In this document: in pieces, positions 8,298 through 16,206 of the stretch | Position numbering within the stretch: position 1 is the first letter of the stretch | Layout: each line of letters opens with the position of its first letter | Assembly: GCA_017474515.1 (NCBI GenBank) | Contig: JAFVHN010000049.1 | Span: 1 to 59,870, forward strand | Direction of reading: 5' to 3' | Length of the DNA: 59,870 nucleotides | From: Prevotella sp. | Lineage (GTDB): Bacteria; Bacteroidota; Bacteroidia; Bacteroidales; Bacteroidaceae | Notes under the pieces: generated by a model | The model's database searches: none | Seen by the model: the letters and a program-made list of their open reading frames with translations, nothing else | Told to the model about the DNA's origin: nothing | Position numbers and translations under genes: made by a program

Positions 8298-9041
8298 TTA
8301 TGAAACCTTCGGATATTTTCGTGTCCATCCGTCCCATCGCAGCTTCATCACTCCGAAGAAAGCCTCGCCGAAGATGCCGCCCGACATCTTGCTGACTCCC
8401 TCGCGCCGGTTGACGAAGACCACGGGCACCTCCTTGATTTTGAACCCTATCTTATAGGCGGTGTATTTCATCTCTATCTGGAAGGCATAGCCCTTGAAGC
8501 GTATCTTGTCGAGTTCGATGGTCTCGAGCACGCGGCGGCGATAGCACTTGAAGCCGGCGGTGGTGTCGTGGACGCCGAAGCCCGTCACCAAGCGCACATA
8601 CCACGAAGCGAAATAGGACATGAGGACGCGGCCCATGGGCCAGTTCACCACGTTCACGCCGCTGATGTATCGTGAGCCGATGGCCAGGTCGTAGCCCTCG
8701 TTGGCGCAGGCATCGTAGAGCCGTGGCAGGTCGTTGGGGTCGTGGCTGAAGTCGGCATCCATCTCGAAGATGTAGCCGTAGGTGCGCTCCAAGGCCCATT
8801 TGAAGCCGGCGATGTAGGCGGTGCCCAGTCCCAGCTTTCCGCTTCGCTCCAGGAGGAAGAGGCGGTCGGCGAACTCGGCGGCCATGAGGTGCTTCACAAT
8901 CTGCGCCGTGCCGTCGGGGGAGCCGTCGTCGATGACGAGGATGTGGAAACATTTCTCCAGGCCGAAGACGGCGCGGATGATTTTCTCGATGTTCTCTTTT
9001 TCGTTGTAGGTCGGAATGATGACAATGCTGTCGCTGCTCAT
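8298..9041 (-). CDS. Polyprenol monophosphomannose synthase-like glycosyltransferase, family 2
   Basis: About 247 residues. It starts MSSDSIVIIPTYNEKENIEK, the typical N-terminus of the bacterial DPM1-like branch of GT2. An ATG at 9053, four codons upstream, is an alternative start. Motifs visible: VIDDGSPDGTA (nucleotide-sugar binding), FEMDADFSHDP (the DxD-type metal-binding region) and IGSRYISGVNVVNWP, and a C-terminal EIKMT-like / GVSKMSGGIFGEA segment. Such enzymes transfer mannose or a related sugar from a nucleotide donor to polyprenyl phosphate at the cytoplasmic face of the membrane. The true donor and acceptor are not known from sequence. A TAATTTCG at 9116-9123 (minus strand) could be its promoter. 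Confidence 0.9.
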   Translation of the reverse strand: MSSDSIVIIPTYNEKENIEKIIRAVFGLEKCFHILVIDDGSPDGTAQIVKHLMAAEFADRLFLLERSGKLGLGTAYIAGFKWALERTYGYIFEMDADFSHDPNDLPRLYDACANEGYDLAIGSRYISGVNVVNWPMGRVLMSYFASWYVRLVTGFGVHDTTAGFKCYRRRVLETIELDKIRFKGYAFQIEMKYTAYKIGFKIKEVPVVFVNRREGVSKMSGGIFGEAFFGVMKLRWDGWTRKYPKVS

Positions 9042-9115
9042 CGTAATCTGCATTTATGCTTTGAATGGATGGTGGGCGGCGGGACGCGGGGAGGGCGCTC
9101 GCCGTTCTACGGCTG

Positions 9116-9123
9116 CGAAATTA
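9116..9123 (-). promoter_or_regulatory. Possible -7 element for the DPM1-like gene
   Basis: On the minus strand this reads TAATTTCG, one mismatch from TAnnTTTG, about 75 bp upstream of the start codon. No convincing -33 element was found. Confidence 0.4.
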
Positions 9124-9198
9124 CGAATTTTTTTCCATATAAAAGCCTAAACGGGGCGATTTTTTGTTTAAGCTTCGCAAAAGTCCGTCGTTTTTTCT

Positions 9199-9315
9199 CT
9201 AAGGAATGGTTTTTTCTTAATATCTTTAAGGAGAAGAGGAGTACAGGAGAAAAACTCGTTGGCTCCATTACTCCTTAGAAAACAAGCTCTATGGGAAAAG
9301 AGAATAATGGGCTCC
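9199..9315. repeat. CTAAGGAG-type inverted repeat in the 9054-9384 intergenic region
   Basis: TCTAAGGAA, TTTAAGGAG (9226-9234) and the opposing CTCCTTAGA (9271-9279) form an imperfect hairpin related to the clusters at 6842 and 43685. The remainder of 9054-9384 is AT-rich and contains the possible promoter at 9116 but no gene. Confidence 0.55.
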
Positions 9316-9384
9316 TTGGCAAAAAAAGGCGGGGCCGTGCCGTGGGGATGGCATGGACCCGCCGTGGGGAATAAGTGTTTAGTG

Positions 9385-10419
9385 TCAGATGAACTGCGGG
9401 AGGAAGGAGCTGATAATGAGCACGATGATGCCCACAATGAGCACAACGATGGTGTTGCGCGAGCAGCCTTTCCACTCTTTCAGAATGATTCCCCAGACGT
9501 TTGAGAATACCACGTTGAGCGCCATGAGGATACAGAACGAGAGGGTGTCCATGGTTCCGCCGGCCTCGAAGAAGGAGCGGCCGAGCGACAATCCGAAGAA
9601 TTGCGAATACCACAATGCGCCGGCCAGCAGGCAGAACAGCAGGTTGTTGCCCCATACGTTGGTCTTGGCGTAGTCGCCCCAGGTGTGGTTCTTCTGGTTC
9701 TGGTAGAAGCAATAGACGGCGTTGGTGACAAATCCGCCCAGCGTCACAAGGAAGGTGGCGGGCAAGGTGCGGAACATCGGGTCGGTGAGTTCGCCGAAAT
9801 GGATGTCTTTGCCAAACTCCAGGCCCACGTTGAAACATCCGCTCATGAAGCCTGCCAGCAGGGCGATGACGATGCCCTTGGGAAAGTTGAAGTCCTTGAC
9901 GGCGGCCTTCTTCTCCTCCTCGGTGAGCGTTGCCGACTTCATGCTTCCTGCCACGCCGATGATGGCGATGCCAATGAGCGTGACCACCACGCCGATGATG
10001 ACGGCCAGTGTGAGCTTCGACAACGGGTCTTGCTCAGGAAAGAAGATATTGAGCAACACCGGGCCCATGATGGTGCCCAGGGCTGCACAGGTGCCCAGGG
10101 CGATGCTTTGGCCCAGGGCCACGCCAAGGTAGCGCATGGACAGGCCGAAGGTCAGTCCGCCCACGCCCCAGAGCACGCCGAAGAGGATGGTCATCCAGAT
10201 GTTGAACGAACTGCCCTGGGTGAACAACTCGCAAAGGGAATGTCCGGCGGGAACAGCCAGCAGGGCGCCCAGGAAGGGCAGGATGAGCCATGCAAACACG
10301 CCCTGCACAATCCAATAAGACTCCCACGACCAATCCTTTATCTTGTTGATGGGCACATAACAACTGGACTGGCAGAAGGCGCCGACGGCAATGATGAGTA
10401 ATCCTAATAGAATTTCCAT
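9385..10419 (-). CDS. rhaT: L-rhamnose/proton symporter RhaT
   Basis: 344 residues, the family's usual length, almost entirely hydrophobic with about ten membrane segments. The start MEILLGLLIIAVGAFCQSSC and the loop YVPINKIKDWSWESYW are typical of RhaT (drug/metabolite transporter superfamily). It imports L-rhamnose with protons across the inner membrane. It is the third gene of the rhamnose operon, 82 bp after rhaA. That gap holds a perfect 17-bp hairpin followed by a T-run, which may reduce rhaT expression relative to rhaB and rhaA. Confidence 0.96.
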   Translation of the reverse strand: MEILLGLLIIAVGAFCQSSCYVPINKIKDWSWESYWIVQGVFAWLILPFLGALLAVPAGHSLCELFTQGSSFNIWMTILFGVLWGVGGLTFGLSMRYLGVALGQSIALGTCAALGTIMGPVLLNIFFPEQDPLSKLTLAVIIGVVVTLIGIAIIGVAGSMKSATLTEEEKKAAVKDFNFPKGIVIALLAGFMSGCFNVGLEFGKDIHFGELTDPMFRTLPATFLVTLGGFVTNAVYCFYQNQKNHTWGDYAKTNVWGNNLLFCLLAGALWYSQFFGLSLGRSFFEAGGTMDTLSFCILMALNVVFSNVWGIILKEWKGCSRNTIVVLIVGIIVLIISSFLPQFI

Positions 10420-10426
10420 TTGATTG

Positions 10427-10489
10427 AAAAAAATTTGGACACAAAATCTTAAGTCATCAATGGCAATGATTTCTTAAGATTTTGTGTCC
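10427..10489 (-). terminator. Hairpin with T-run between rhaA and rhaT (partial terminator or processing site)
   Basis: On the minus strand GGACACAAAATCTTAAG (10489-10473) pairs perfectly with CTTAAGATTTTGTGTCC (10453-10437) around a 19-nt loop. Three A and then seven T residues follow. It lies inside the operon just upstream of rhaT, so it may be a leaky terminator or an RNA-stability element protecting the rhaA end. Confidence 0.65.
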
Positions 10490-10501
10490 TTAAAGAAAGA
10501 T

Positions 10502-11755
10502 TTAGTTGCGCTTGGAGGTCACTTCCTTTTCATACTGCTGGATGCAGGGGATGAATTCCTCGCCCACAGGCACGTTGTTCTTCATGTTGAAGTAGTCGAA
10601 CACGGCGCCGAAGGGCAGGCTCTTTGCCTCTTCGAGGAGAGCGAGGCGCTCGAAATGCTGTCCGTTGTCCTCGTATTCACGAAGCTTCTTCAGCGGCTCG
10701 AGGAGTGCCGAGAGCACGCATTTCTGGGTGGCCCTGGTTCCCACGATGTAGGCTCCGATGCGGTTGATGGCGGCGTCGAAGTAGTCGAGGCCGATGTGAG
10801 CGCGGTCGAGAGCGTCGGCGCGGATGAGCTCCTTGAAGAGGTCGAGCGTCTGATCGTTCATGATGGTCACATGGTCGCTGTCCCAGCGCACGGGGCGGCT
10901 GACGTGGAGCATGAGTTCGGGCACGAAGAGCAGCAGCGAAGCCACCATGTCGCTCACGTTCTCGGTCATTTCATAGTGTCCGGTGTCGAGGGTGTACATC
11001 AGCTTGCGTGTGGCGCAATAGCCGGCCACGAAGTCGTGCGAGCCCACGGTGTAGCTTTCCAGTCCGATGCCGAAGAGCTTGGCTTCCAGGCACGATTTCA
11101 TCCAGGGCAGTTCCTCCTTGAGGATTTCGTCGAGGCTCTCGGCAAAGATTTCGCGATAGCGTTTTCTCTCCACGGTGAGGTCTTTCGAGCCGTCGTGCAC
11201 CCAGATGTTCATGATGCAGGGGTCGCCCTGTGCCTCGCCCATGGCGTTGGCAATGCGGCGGCAGCGCTTGGTGTGCTCAATCCAGAACTCGCGGATGGCG
11301 GGGTCGGGGTTGCTCAATGTAAGCTCACCGCTCTTGGGGTGCGAGAAGGAAGTGGAATTGAAGTCGAGCTTCATGTTGTTTTCCTTTGCCCAGTCAATCC
11401 AGCTCTGGAAGTGCTTGGGCTCGCACTGGTCGCGGTCCACGAAGCCTTCCTTGAAATCGCCGTAGATTTCGTGGAGGTTCAGGCGGTGGTTGCCTGCGAG
11501 CAGGGTTTTCACAAATTCTATGTCCTGTCGTGTCTCGTCGATGTTGCGGGCACGTCCGGGATAGTTGCCGGTGGTCTGTATTCCGCCCGAGAGGGCCTCG
11601 TTGCGCTCATAGCCCACCACGTCGTCGGTTTGCCAGCAGTGCAAAGAGATAGGAGTTTTCTCCAGGGTTTCAATGGCCTTGTCGGTGTCAACGCCGATGG
11701 CGGCATAACGTTCTTTTGCAATCTCGTAGGATTTCAGTATCAGTTCTTCTTTCAT
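10502..11755 (-). CDS. rhaA: L-rhamnose isomerase
   Basis: 417 residues, full length for RhaA. It converts L-rhamnose to L-rhamnulose in the cytoplasm. Recognisable segments include PISLHCWQTDDVVGYE, GNYPGRARN, LNLHEIYGDF, MKLDFNSTSFSHPKSG, NIWVHDGSKDLTVERKRYRE and HVSRPVRWDSDHV, which carry the His, Asp and Glu residues of the metal-dependent TIM-barrel active site in this family. It lies 53 bp downstream of rhaB on the same strand, so it is the second gene of the operon. Confidence 0.97.
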   Translation of the reverse strand: MKEELILKSYEIAKERYAAIGVDTDKAIETLEKTPISLHCWQTDDVVGYERNEALSGGIQTTGNYPGRARNIDETRQDIEFVKTLLAGNHRLNLHEIYGDFKEGFVDRDQCEPKHFQSWIDWAKENNMKLDFNSTSFSHPKSGELTLSNPDPAIREFWIEHTKRCRRIANAMGEAQGDPCIMNIWVHDGSKDLTVERKRYREIFAESLDEILKEELPWMKSCLEAKLFGIGLESYTVGSHDFVAGYCATRKLMYTLDTGHYEMTENVSDMVASLLLFVPELMLHVSRPVRWDSDHVTIMNDQTLDLFKELIRADALDRAHIGLDYFDAAINRIGAYIVGTRATQKCVLSALLEPLKKLREYEDNGQHFERLALLEEAKSLPFGAVFDYFNMKNNVPVGEEFIPCIQQYEKEVTSKRN

Positions 11756-11808
11756 TTGTTTGTTGAATTATAATTATGGATGAATAATGCGAGTTGTTTT
11801 AGTAGGGA

Positions 11809-13290
11809 TTACTGCCTTTTTGCGGTGATTTCCTCAAAGCGTTCGAAGGCCTTGTTCCATTGTTCCTGGTCCTGTGGTTCAAAGTGCTTCAGCTCTATGG
11901 AGTCGGCAATGATGCGCCGCATGTGCCAGATGTCGTCCACGGCACCGGCGGCCTGTGCCTGCACCATGATGTTTCCAAGAGCTGTTCCCTCGGTGGGCCC
12001 GGCCGTCACATGTGCGCCGGTGGCGTTGGCCGTACACTGGTTGAGGTGGTCGTTTCTCGACCCTCCGCCGATGATGTGCAGCGTGTTGATGGGGAAGGTT
12101 GCCATTTCGGTGAGGTATCCGAACACCTGTTTGTAGCGCAGGGCCAGCGAATCGAAGATGCACCGCGTCAGCTCGGCATATCCCTCGGGCACCTTCTGCC
12201 CTGTCTGGCGGCAATAGTCCTTGATGGCCTGTTGCATGTTTGCGGGATTGGCAAACATGGGGTCGTCGGGGTTGATGATGCTTTCGAAGGGTTTCACCTT
12301 CATGGCGTCGGCGATGAGCTGTCCGTAGTCCTTGGGGGCGTCGGTCCATTCCTTGCGGCAGCGTTCCAGGAGCCACATGCCGCAAATGTTCTTCAGGAAG
12401 CGCGTGGTGCCCTCCAGTCCTCCTTCGTTGGTGAAGTTGCGCTCATAGCTTAGCGGGCTGATGATGGCGTCCTTGGTCTCAATGCCCATGAGGCTCCATG
12501 TGCCGCTTGAGAGGTAGGCGAAGTTCTCGTCCCTGGAGGGCACGGCAGCCACGGCTGAGCCGGTGTCGTGGCCGGCCACGGCATATACGGGCACGGCTGG
12601 CAGCCCTGTGATGCGCCTCACCTCTTCCGTCAGGCATCCGATGAGTTCTCCGGGGTTCACCATCTTGCCGAACTTCGAGCGGTTGAGCCCAATGCTCTGC
12701 AACAGCCGTTCGTCGAGCAGCCCCGTGCGGGGGTCGAGCAGCTGGGAGGTAGAGGCGATGGTGTATTCGCACACCTCGTTTCCCGTGAGCATCCAGCTCA
12801 GTGCATCGGGCACGAAGAGAATCTTGGCGGCATGCTCAAAGGCGCTGTTGCCCTCGCGCTTCATGGCGTAGAGCTGGAAGATGCTGTTGAAGTTCAGGAA
12901 CTGTATGCCGGTGATGTTGTAAACCTCCTCGCGGCTTACCACATGCTTGAGGTAATCGTCCATGGCGTCGAAGGTGACGGGGTCGCGATAGGCCCGCGGG
13001 TTGCGCAGGATGGCGCCGTCGGCCCCTATGAGCACGAAGTCCACGCCCCAGGTGTCGATGCCGATGCTCTCAATTTTCACCCCTCGGCGTGCCACGTCTT
13101 TCAGTCCTTGCAAGATTTCGTGGTAAAGGGCGAAGATGTCCCAATAGAAGTGTCCGCCCTGCTCAATGAGGTTGTTGGGGAAGCGTGTCACCTCCTCCAG
13201 TTCAATTTTCCCTTCAGCCAGTGTGCCGAGGATGGTTCTGCCGCTGGTGGCTCCCAGATCTACGGCAAAAAAGTATTTCCTGTTGTCCAT
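11809..13290 (-). CDS. rhaB: Rhamnulokinase
   Basis: 493 residues, FGGY carbohydrate kinase family. It phosphorylates L-rhamnulose to rhamnulose 1-phosphate. The N-terminal phosphate-binding loop FAVDLGATSGRTILG (residues 8-22) is clear, as are GIDTWGVDFVLI, the PVYAVAGHDTGSAVAAVP segment with the catalytic-type Asp, and LHIIGGGSRNDHLNQ near the C-terminus. It is the promoter-proximal gene of rhaB-rhaA-rhaT, with a TAATTTTG -7 element about 30 bp upstream. The aldolase and a rhamnose regulator are not in the window. Confidence 0.97.
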   Translation of the reverse strand: MDNRKYFFAVDLGATSGRTILGTLAEGKIELEEVTRFPNNLIEQGGHFYWDIFALYHEILQGLKDVARRGVKIESIGIDTWGVDFVLIGADGAILRNPRAYRDPVTFDAMDDYLKHVVSREEVYNITGIQFLNFNSIFQLYAMKREGNSAFEHAAKILFVPDALSWMLTGNEVCEYTIASTSQLLDPRTGLLDERLLQSIGLNRSKFGKMVNPGELIGCLTEEVRRITGLPAVPVYAVAGHDTGSAVAAVPSRDENFAYLSSGTWSLMGIETKDAIISPLSYERNFTNEGGLEGTTRFLKNICGMWLLERCRKEWTDAPKDYGQLIADAMKVKPFESIINPDDPMFANPANMQQAIKDYCRQTGQKVPEGYAELTRCIFDSLALRYKQVFGYLTEMATFPINTLHIIGGGSRNDHLNQCTANATGAHVTAGPTEGTALGNIMVQAQAAGAVDDIWHMRRIIADSIELKHFEPQDQEQWNKAFERFEEITAKRQ

Positions 13291-13318
13291 GTTTTGGTGA
13301 GATGTAGTTCGAATGCTG

Positions 13319-13326
13319 CAAAATTA
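13319..13326 (-). promoter_or_regulatory. Promoter -7 element of the rhamnose operon
   Basis: Minus-strand TAATTTTG about 30 bp upstream of rhaB. The -33 region is not a clear match, which is compatible with an activator-dependent promoter, but no operator could be defined. Confidence 0.65.
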
Positions 13327-13538
13327 CGGAAAAGGGCGATACGCTCACACGACTATTTGATTTTTTAGCCCAAATTTTTGTTTTAAATCAATTCTTTCTC
13401 GGTTCCTACCTTTTTTATTATACCCCCATGCATGCAACCTTCGCCCTTCTTTTTTTTATACACAACCGCCATCCCCGGCCTTGGTGGTGGCGGGGGATGG
13501 CGGAGGGGGTTGGAAGCGAAAAACCGCGGCGCCGTGGA

Positions 13539-13811
13539 CTACCTGTCGTCGTAATGCCCGTAGGCGGTGAGCACCAGCACGACGACCTCGGTGTCGTAGA
13601 TTTCATAAATCAGGCGGTGCTTCCTGGTGATGCGGCGGCTCCACTGGCCTGCGCGGTCGCCTTTCAGCGGCTCGGGCTTGCCGGTGCCGGTGCGCGGGTG
13701 CTCCATGAGTTCGTCCAACAACTTCCAAAGCTTAAGAAATGCCTTTGGCTCTTCGCGTTTCAGGCGATGCATACCATCTTTTGCCTGATCGGTATAGTCC
13801 AACTTGTACAT
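13539..13811 (-). CDS. YoeB-type (Txe/YoeB) mRNA endoribonuclease toxin
   Basis: 90 residues with the family's pattern: YKLDYTDQAKDGMHRLKREEP at the start, GTGKPEPLKGDRAGQWSRRITRKHRLIYEI in the middle and a C-terminal LTAYGHYDDR ending. The conserved Glu (EPLKG), Arg (SRRI, KHRLIY) and C-terminal His-Tyr of YoeB are all present, so it looks intact. YoeB toxins cleave mRNA at the ribosomal A site. It starts five bases after the stop of an 81-residue upstream ORF, the expected antitoxin-toxin order. Confidence 0.92.
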   Translation of the reverse strand: MYKLDYTDQAKDGMHRLKREEPKAFLKLWKLLDELMEHPRTGTGKPEPLKGDRAGQWSRRITRKHRLIYEIYDTEVVVLVLTAYGHYDDR

Positions 13812-13816
13812 GATGA

Positions 13817-14062
13817 TCAGAGGCTGTTCATGAACTGGTTCAGTTCTTCCTTTGTTTCAATGCGATGCACTTTTCCCTGCCGGGCCTGTTCCTTCGCCTC
13901 GTCCACACGCCGGAAAAACTCTTCCTTCGTCATCAGCGTAGGGTCTTCTTTTTTTGCAACCAGCTTTTTCAGATACTTGGCCAACTGCCTCATCAACGGC
14001 TCGCTGTCGGCAATCTCGGCCATGTCGCGCCATATCTGCGCGTTCAACTCAAACATTGTCAT
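13817..14062 (-). CDS. Putative antitoxin paired with the YoeB-type toxin
   Basis: 81 residues, mostly helical and charged (MTMFELNAQIWRDMAEIADS ... TKEELNQFMNSL). Position is the main evidence: it lies five bases upstream of the YoeB-type toxin on the same strand. It does not obviously show the Phd/YefM fold start (usually an M-x-x-x-N-xx-E-A-R pattern). It resembles short Bacteroidota antitoxins with a TKEEFFRRVDEAKEQARQG segment. An ATG two codons later is an alternative start. It probably binds the toxin through its C-terminal helix. DNA-binding capacity is unclear. Confidence 0.8.
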   Translation of the reverse strand: MTMFELNAQIWRDMAEIADSEPLMRQLAKYLKKLVAKKEDPTLMTKEEFFRRVDEAKEQARQGKVHRIETKEELNQFMNSL

Positions 14063-14090
14063 AATTCCAAATCTTTTTGTTTTCTGGCGG

Positions 14091-14098
14091 CGAAGTTA
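14091..14098 (-). promoter_or_regulatory. Possible -7 element of the toxin-antitoxin pair
   Basis: Minus-strand TAACTTCG, one mismatch from TAnnTTTG, about 30 bp upstream of the antitoxin start. Confidence 0.45.
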
Positions 14099-14234
14099 CG
14101 AATATTATCCGAAACCACAAAAAATAAGCAAAAGAAAATGTGATGACGAGTCAACGCGCCGGACTTCCCTTTTTCCATAAAAACAGACGCCCGTTTTTCG
14201 GAGCAAAAGCCGGATAGCGGCATGGGTGAAAATT

Positions 14235-14439
14235 GGTAAAAATATTTGACAAAACAGGCAATTTTTCACAGATTCCGTAAATCGCTGAATTTCAGCGATT
14301 TGCAAGCCACGCAAGGTTTGACCGCAAATTTCGGGGAGAGATTTTGAAGATTGAGGGGAGAAATCTTGAAGATTTCCACTTGAAATTTGCGGTCAAACTC
14401 TTTTGGGCGTCAAAAAAGCATTGAAAAATCTTGACAAAA
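14235..14439 (-). repeat. 205-bp intergenic hairpin element, copy B
   Basis: In minus orientation it begins TTTTGTCAAGATTTTTCA (14439-14422) and ends TTTTGTCAAATATTTTTACC (14254-14235). The central hairpin at 14317-14397 has arms TTTGACCGCAAATTT / AAATTTGCGGTCAAA enclosing two similar CTTCAAGAT...CTCCCC-type units. It occupies most of the gap between the toxin-antitoxin pair and nhaD. Confidence 0.85.
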
Positions 14440-14631
14440 TTTTGTTCGTGCAAACTGATTTCTTGGGGGCTGGTCGGGCATGGTGAAGGTGAAATTGAGG
14501 AAGAGCCACTCACACCTTTCTTCACTGCATTGGGATGTCAGGTCCACGGGTGTGCCGTCGGCGGCGGTCACCCTAATGCCGGTCACCCCTTCAACGGCGT
14601 TGTAGCGCACCCTCACGTGCGCACCGGGCAC
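14410..14631 (-). pseudogene. Possible C-terminal remnant of a secreted repeat protein
   Basis: A minus-strand open frame, starting only at a GTG and open further upstream without an ATG, encodes a protein-like stretch: VRYNAVEGVTGIRVTAADGT ... LFLNFTFTMPDQPP. The FTFTMPD ending recalls C-terminal beta-repeat domains of secreted Gram-positive/Bacteroidota proteins. It then runs into the 205-bp element. No start, signal or promoter is visible, so if real it is a decayed fragment. Confidence 0.25.
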
Positions 14632-14720
14632 GGCCTTCCCGAAAAGCGGGGAAAACGGCCTGAAGGTTAAAAAACTCGGAAATAATCCATCATAAAGGCA
14701 TGTAATTCGGAAAATATGCC

Positions 14721-14728
14721 TAATTTTG
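14721..14728 (+). promoter_or_regulatory. Promoter -7 element for nhaD
   Basis: TAATTTTG about 40 bp upstream of the nhaD start codon. Confidence 0.7.
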
Positions 14729-14768
14729 CACCGGAATTAACAATCATCTAAAACAAACAATTAAAAAA

Positions 14769-16103
14769 ATGACTACACTGACCCTTTGCATCGTCATTGC
14801 TTTCATTATCGGCTATGTGTGCATAGCCACCGAGAGCGTGCTCGAAATCAACAAGGCCGCCATTGCGCTGCTCATGTGCGTGGTTTGCTGGACATTGTTC
14901 ATGATTTCGCCCGAGAGCTATCTCAGCGGCGACAACATCCTGCTGGAGGTAGGGACGAAAATCAAGGAAAGTCTTGGCGACACCTCCGAGACGCTGTTCT
15001 TCCTCATGGGCGCCATGACCATCGTTGAGATTGTGGATGCCAACGGCGGCTTCAACTTCGTGCGCGACACGCTGAAGACGCGCTCCAAGCGCAAGCTGAT
15101 GTGGCGCATCGCATTCATGACCTTCGTCTTGTCGGCCATTCTCGACAACCTCACCACGTCAATCGTTATGATTATGGTGTTGCGCAAACTGGTGCAGGAG
15201 CGCCGCGACCGCGTCATCTATGCCGCACTGGTCATCATCTCGGCCAACTCGGGCGGCGCCTTCTCGCCCATTGGCGACGTCACCACCATCATGCTGTGGA
15301 TTAAGGGCGTCATCACCACGCAGGGCGTCATCACCGAAATACTGATTCCCTCGCTGGTGTCGATGCTCATTCCCGCTTTTTTCTTCCAATATCAGCTCAG
15401 CGGCAAGTTCGACAAGAGCCAGAACCTGCCGAAGGCCGAGGTGAGCGCGTTCACCAAGGCGCAGCGCAACGTCATCTTCTGGCTGGGCGTGGGCGGCCTG
15501 TGCTTCGTGCCGGTGTTCCGCAGCCTTACCAGCCTGCCCCCGTTCATGGGCATCCTGCTGGTGCTGGGCATTTTGTGGACGGTGACGGAAATTTTCCACC
15601 GCAGCGTGCATAAGGAGAACGAGGAGGACACGATGGCCAAGCGCGTCACCGACCTGCTTTCGCGCATCGACCTGAGCACCATCCTGTTCTTCCTGGGCAT
15701 TCTGATGGCCGTGGCGTGCCTGGAGCATGTGGGTGTGCTCAAGGCCCTGGGCGAATGGCTCAACGACGTGTCGGGCGGCAACCATTACCTTGTGACGGGC
15801 ATCATCGGCGTGTTGTCGAGCATTGTCGATAATGTGCCTCTTGTGGCCGGAGCCATGGGCATGTATCCGGTGGCACCGACCGGCGACATGGCCGTTGACG
15901 GCATCTTCTGGCAGCTGCTGGCCTACTGCGCCGGCGTGGGCGGCTCCATGCTCATCATCGGGTCGGCAGCCGGCGTGGTGGTCATGGGCCTGGAGAAAAT
16001 CACCTTCGGATGGTATCTGAAACGGGTGACGTGGATTGCATTCGTGGGCTATCTTTCCGGCATGCTCTGCTACTGGTTTGAAAAGGCTATCATCGGGCTG
16101 TAA
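14769..16103 (+). CDS. nhaD: NhaD-type sodium/proton antiporter
   Basis: 444 residues, about 11-12 membrane segments, ion-transporter superfamily. The sequence shows NhaD hallmarks: LFFLMGAMTIVEIVDANGGF (about 75-95), FVLSAILDNLTTSIVMIMVL (about 117-137), SANSGGAFSPIGDVTTIMLW (about 158-178) and a second inverted-repeat-like block SIVDNVPLVAGAMGMYP near 350-370. The DN-T/V and SPIGDVTT segments hold polar residues expected in the ion path. It would export Na+ in exchange for H+ at the inner membrane. It has its own promoter and is closed by a strong hairpin terminator shared with the convergent gene. Confidence 0.95.
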   Translation: MTTLTLCIVIAFIIGYVCIATESVLEINKAAIALLMCVVCWTLFMISPESYLSGDNILLEVGTKIKESLGDTSETLFFLMGAMTIVEIVDANGGFNFVRDTLKTRSKRKLMWRIAFMTFVLSAILDNLTTSIVMIMVLRKLVQERRDRVIYAALVIISANSGGAFSPIGDVTTIMLWIKGVITTQGVITEILIPSLVSMLIPAFFFQYQLSGKFDKSQNLPKAEVSAFTKAQRNVIFWLGVGGLCFVPVFRSLTSLPPFMGILLVLGILWTVTEIFHRSVHKENEEDTMAKRVTDLLSRIDLSTILFFLGILMAVACLEHVGVLKALGEWLNDVSGGNHYLVTGIIGVLSSIVDNVPLVAGAMGMYPVAPTGDMAVDGIFWQLLAYCAGVGGSMLIIGSAAGVVVMGLEKITFGWYLKRVTWIAFVGYLSGMLCYWFEKAIIGL

Positions 16104-16149
16104 TCATTTTGCCTAGGAAGTCCTAGGAAAACCTAGGAAAACCTAAGAC

Positions 16150-16187
16150 AAAAAGGCCGGAGCCCTCGCGGGGACTCCGGCCTTTTT
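16150..16187. terminator. Bidirectional intrinsic terminator
   Basis: AAAAAGGCCGGAG (16150-16162) and CTCCGGCCTTTTT (16175-16187) form a perfect 13-bp stem with A and T tracts on both sides. It serves nhaD (+) and the convergent gene ending at 16207 (-). Just before it, at 16113-16146, CCTAGGAAAA-like words are repeated. Confidence 0.92.
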
Positions 16188-16206
16188 CATGCTTTTTCCA
16201 AAGCGG

